A stretch of 64,000 bases of DNA, taken from positions 372,001 to 436,000 of the forward strand of contig NZ_JAAOIW010000001.1 in NCBI RefSeq assembly GCF_011440305.1. Direction: 5' to 3'. Positions 61,751 to 64,000 of the stretch are shown here, piece after piece. Source of the DNA: Paenibacillus agricola. Lineage in GTDB: Bacteria > Bacillota > Bacilli > Paenibacillales > NBRC-103111. A model generated the notes under the pieces. It was given only the letters and a program-made list of their open reading frames with translations. It was not told where the DNA came from and did not search any database. Both the position numbers and the translations under genes were made by a program. How positions within the stretch are numbered: the stretch's first letter is position 1; every line of letters starts with the position of its first letter.

Positions 61751-62491
61751 TTAATTATTTGCGCCTATAACCGAGGCGATAATGCTCTCTAAAGCAGCAC
61801 GCGGATCTGTTGAAGCGGTAATCGGCCGCCCGATCACAACAAAATCCGTGCCCTGGGCAAAGGCCTCAGCAGGTGTCAACACCCGTGATTGGTCGCCAAT
61901 GGCTGCACCAGCAGGGCGAATACCAGGAGTGACCGTCACAAAGCCAGCACCGTAGGCCTGCTTAATTTGAACTACCTCTAAGGGCGAGGCGACTACGCCA
62001 TCCAGCCCTGCCGCTTGCGCTAACCCGGCATAACGGAGCACTGCAGCTTCTACGGAGCCGAGAATGCCAATTTGCTCGTTCATTACCGCTTGGCTGGTGC
62101 TTGTCAGCTGTGTAACTCCGATGACCATCGGCTTTGCACTGCCGCTAGCACTGCTAAGTGCTTTATCTACACCCTCTAACGCAGCCTCAAGCATCTGTTT
62201 GCCGCCTGCCGCATGCACATTGAACATATCTACACCAAGCCTGGTAATACTCTCAGAGCCGCCTTTCACTGTGTTAGGGATGTCGTGCAGCTTCAGGTCG
62301 AGAAATACTTTATAGCCCTGTTCCTTTAAGTCCAGCACAAATCGCGGTCCAGCACTATAAAACAGCTGCATGCCTACCTTCAAGTAGCAGGGGATGCCTT
62401 TTAGTGCTTTCACTAATTCATTGGCTTGGGCTCCATCTGCATAATCGAGAGCCACCATAATTCGCTCAGCTACCTTGGTTTGTACAGCCAT
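61751..62491 (-). CDS. pyrF: Orotidine 5'-phosphate decarboxylase
   Basis: A 246-residue TIM barrel that makes UMP. The catalytic Lys-Asp pattern is in VFLDLKLHDIPNTV (near residues 60-73). IMVALDYADGAQA and VTPGIRPAGAAIGDQSRV are the other family marks. GGAGG precedes the ATG. It lies between carB and pyrE. The usual pyrK and pyrD genes are absent between carB and pyrF. Confidence 0.95.
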   Translation of the reverse strand: MAVQTKVAERIMVALDYADGAQANELVKALKGIPCYLKVGMQLFYSAGPRFVLDLKEQGYKVFLDLKLHDIPNTVKGGSESITRLGVDMFNVHAAGGKQMLEAALEGVDKALSSASGSAKPMVIGVTQLTSTSQAVMNEQIGILGSVEAAVLRYAGLAQAAGLDGVVASPLEVVQIKQAYGAGFVTVTPGIRPAGAAIGDQSRVLTPAEAFAQGTDFVVIGRPITASTDPRAALESIIASVIGANN

Positions 62492-62522
62492 TGTTTAATC
62501 GCCTCCAATTAGTATCATACAA

Positions 62523-62562
62523 TTAGCACAGCTTCCCTCATTGAAATGGGCTGCTGTGCTAA
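62523..62562 (-). other. Hairpin between carB and pyrF
   Basis: TTAGCACAGC (62523-62532) pairs with GCTGTGCTAA (62553-62562) with a partial inner CCC/GGG stem. No T-run follows on the minus strand, so it is more likely an RNA-processing or stability element than a terminator. Confidence 0.5.
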
Positions 62563-62575
62563 TAGATTAAGCTGT

Positions 62576-64000
62576 TTATATATGGTTAGCAGGCATTGGT
62601 GTAGATTGGAAATTGATCGATTCCAACATATGCCATAACGCACGAACGGTATCCAAGGATGTCATACATACAATGCCATTCTCTACCGATTCACGGCGAA
62701 TTCGGAAGCCGTCACGCTCTGGTGTTTTGCCCTTAGTTAATGTATTTACGACGAAGTGTGCTTCTCCATTGCGGATCAGGTCAAGAATGTTCGGCGAGCC
62801 CTCGCTCAGCTTGTTCACCGTCGTAACGATCAAGCCGGCTTCTTCCAAAGCTCTGGCCGTACCGCCCGTTGCGACGATTTTATAACCGAGCTTGTAAAAG
62901 CCTGTTAAAATCTCAATCGCTTCATCTTTATCTTTATCCGCTACAGTAGCGATGATCGAGCCTGTTGGTGGAATTTTCATTCCTGAACCGATCAGGCCTT
63001 TATATAAAGCCTTGGCAAAATTTTGATCGCGTCCCATAACCTCGCCTGTTGATTTCATCTCAGGTCCAAGCGTAGTATCCACACGGCGCAGCTTCGCGAA
63101 GGAGAATACCGGCACTTTGACAGAAACAAAATCATCCTCAGGCCATAATCCAGTTTCATAGCCCATGTCCACTAGCTTTTCGCCCAAAATGACCCGTGTT
63201 GCCACATTAGCCATAGGGATACGAGTTACTTTGCTAAGGAACGGTACCGTTCTAGAGGAACGTGGATTTACCTCAATGACGTAAGGCTGGTCCTTATAAA
63301 TGACGAATTGGATATTTAACAAACCAACAATTTGCAGCCCTCTTGCAATTTTAACCGTGATGTCGATAATTTGCTGCTTGATCTCAGCAGATACGGATTG
63401 TGGTGGGTACACAGCAATCGAGTCACCGGAATGGACGCCGGCTCTTTCTACATGCTCCATAATCCCTGGAATCACAACTGTTTCTTTATCGCAGATCGCG
63501 TCAACCTCTACCTCCTTGCCTAACATATAACGGTCGATCAATACCGGATGCTCCGGGTTGATTTTGACTGCATATTCCATATAGCTCAGCAATTCTTCAT
63601 CCGTGTATACAATTTCCATCGCACGGCCGCCTAATACATATGAAGGACGAACTAATACCGGATAGCCGTGGATCGCTGCCATACCTACGGCTTGGTCAAC
63701 TGAGGTTACAGTACCGCCAGGAGGCTGGGCAATATCCAAGCCACGAAGCAACGCTTCGAATTTTTTACGATCCTCAGCTGCATCAATATTAGCCAGATCC
63801 GTACCCAGAATACGTACGCCTGCTTTAGACAATGGAGCTGCCAAGTTAATCGCGGTTTGTCCGCCGAATTGAACGATAACGCCGATAGGCTGCTCGCGCT
63901 CAATGACGTTCATAACATCTTCGAAAAATAACGGCTCGAAGTACAAACGATCTGATGTATTAAAATCTGTTGATACGGTTTCCGGATTGTTATTAATAAT
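62576..64000 (-). CDS. carB: Carbamoyl-phosphate synthase large subunit, C-terminal part, cut by the window edge
   Basis: About 475 residues from the C-terminal half of CarB, reading in from the right edge ([20 protein letters not shown]). The second ATP-grasp domain includes [35 protein letters not shown] and [17 protein letters not shown]. The C-terminal allosteric MGS-like domain, which in relatives senses UMP and other effectors, has [18 protein letters not shown]. The gene's start is outside the window. It precedes pyrF and pyrE and makes carbamoyl phosphate for pyrimidines and arginine. Confidence 0.95.
   Translation of the reverse strand: MINNNPETVSTDFNTSDRLYFEPLFFEDVMNVIEREQPIGVIVQFGGQTAINLAAPLSKAGVRILGTDLANIDAAEDRKKFEALLRGLDIAQPPGGTVTSVDQAVGMAAIHGYPVLVRPSYVLGGRAMEIVYTDEELLSYMEYAVKINPEHPVLIDRYMLGKEVEVDAICDKETVVIPGIMEHVERAGVHSGDSIAVYPPQSVSAEIKQQIIDITVKIARGLQIVGLLNIQFVIYKDQPYVIEVNPRSSRTVPFLSKVTRIPMANVATRVILGEKLVDMGYETGLWPEDDFVSVKVPVFSFAKLRRVDTTLGPEMKSTGEVMGRDQNFAKALYKGLIGSGMKIPPTGSIIATVADKDKDEAIEILTGFYKLGYKIVATGGTARALEEAGLIVTTVNKLSEGSPNILDLIRNGEAHFVVNTLTKGKTPERDGFRIRRESVENGIVCMTSLDTVRALWHMLESINFQSTPMPANHI

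Noticed and set aside
1-64000. CRISPR arrays, transposases, integrases, tRNA or rRNA genes
   Set aside because: None was found on reading either strand. The holin-lysin pair is the only phage-like item.

Overview
The window looks like a chromosomal segment of a low-to-moderate GC, Gram-positive member of the Bacillales, most like Paenibacillus or a close relative. This is inferred from strong AGGAGG-type ribosome binding sites, frequent TTG and GTG starts, two T-box leaders, lipoprotein adaptors and solute-binding proteins, a DnaD-type replication protein and B. subtilis-like methionine-salvage, proline and pyrimidine genes. I see no rRNA, tRNA, insertion sequence, CRISPR array or complete prophage. 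Both ends cut through genes: an exported protein at the left and carB at the right.

Left third (1-17.7 kb, nearly all minus strand): two exporter clusters. Cluster A is a GbsR/MarR-like regulator with a perfect 17-bp inverted repeat at its promoter, an RND pump, its lipoprotein adaptor and an exported protein that runs off the window. Cluster B is a tightly coupled operon of ATPase, adaptor, large FtsX-type permease, second ATPase with an AbrB-like C-terminal tail, orphan solute-binding lipoprotein and a 734-residue exported protein of repeated modules resembling the exported protein of cluster A. Upstream of B lies a regulator joining a winged helix to a GyrB-like ATPase domain.

17.9-29.5 kb: flavohemoglobin hmp with a CRP/FNR-type site and a convergent Crp/Fnr-family gene; a class I aminotransferase and a dnaD gene; hbd-ackA; a sugar oxidoreductase and isomerase pair with a divergent AraC regulator; a thioredoxin-reductase-like flavoprotein; a DUF72 protein.

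29-36.2 kb: one minus-strand purine/nucleoside salvage operon made of a PotABCD-like ABC importer, nucleoside hydrolase, adenine deaminase and nucleoside deoxyribosyltransferase. Then an MpsC-family gene, serS under a T-box, leuCD, an isolated holin-lysin pair, a LysR regulator, mtnU, a methyltransferase, mtnE, a decayed patch with two gene scars, and a sugar-acid catabolic pair (enolase superfamily and zinc dehydrogenase) with a divergent IclR regulator.

50-64 kb: a proline T-box followed by proB-proA-proC and, 17 bases later, mtnW-mtnX-mtnB, so methionine salvage appears to sit under proline-tRNA control. Next come a two-component system, a SulP anion transporter paired with a cysteine-free ArsR repressor, and pyrE-pyrF-carB. 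Starts were chosen by ribosome binding sites and differ in many cases from the longest open frame. No database search was possible; family names rest on recognisable motifs.
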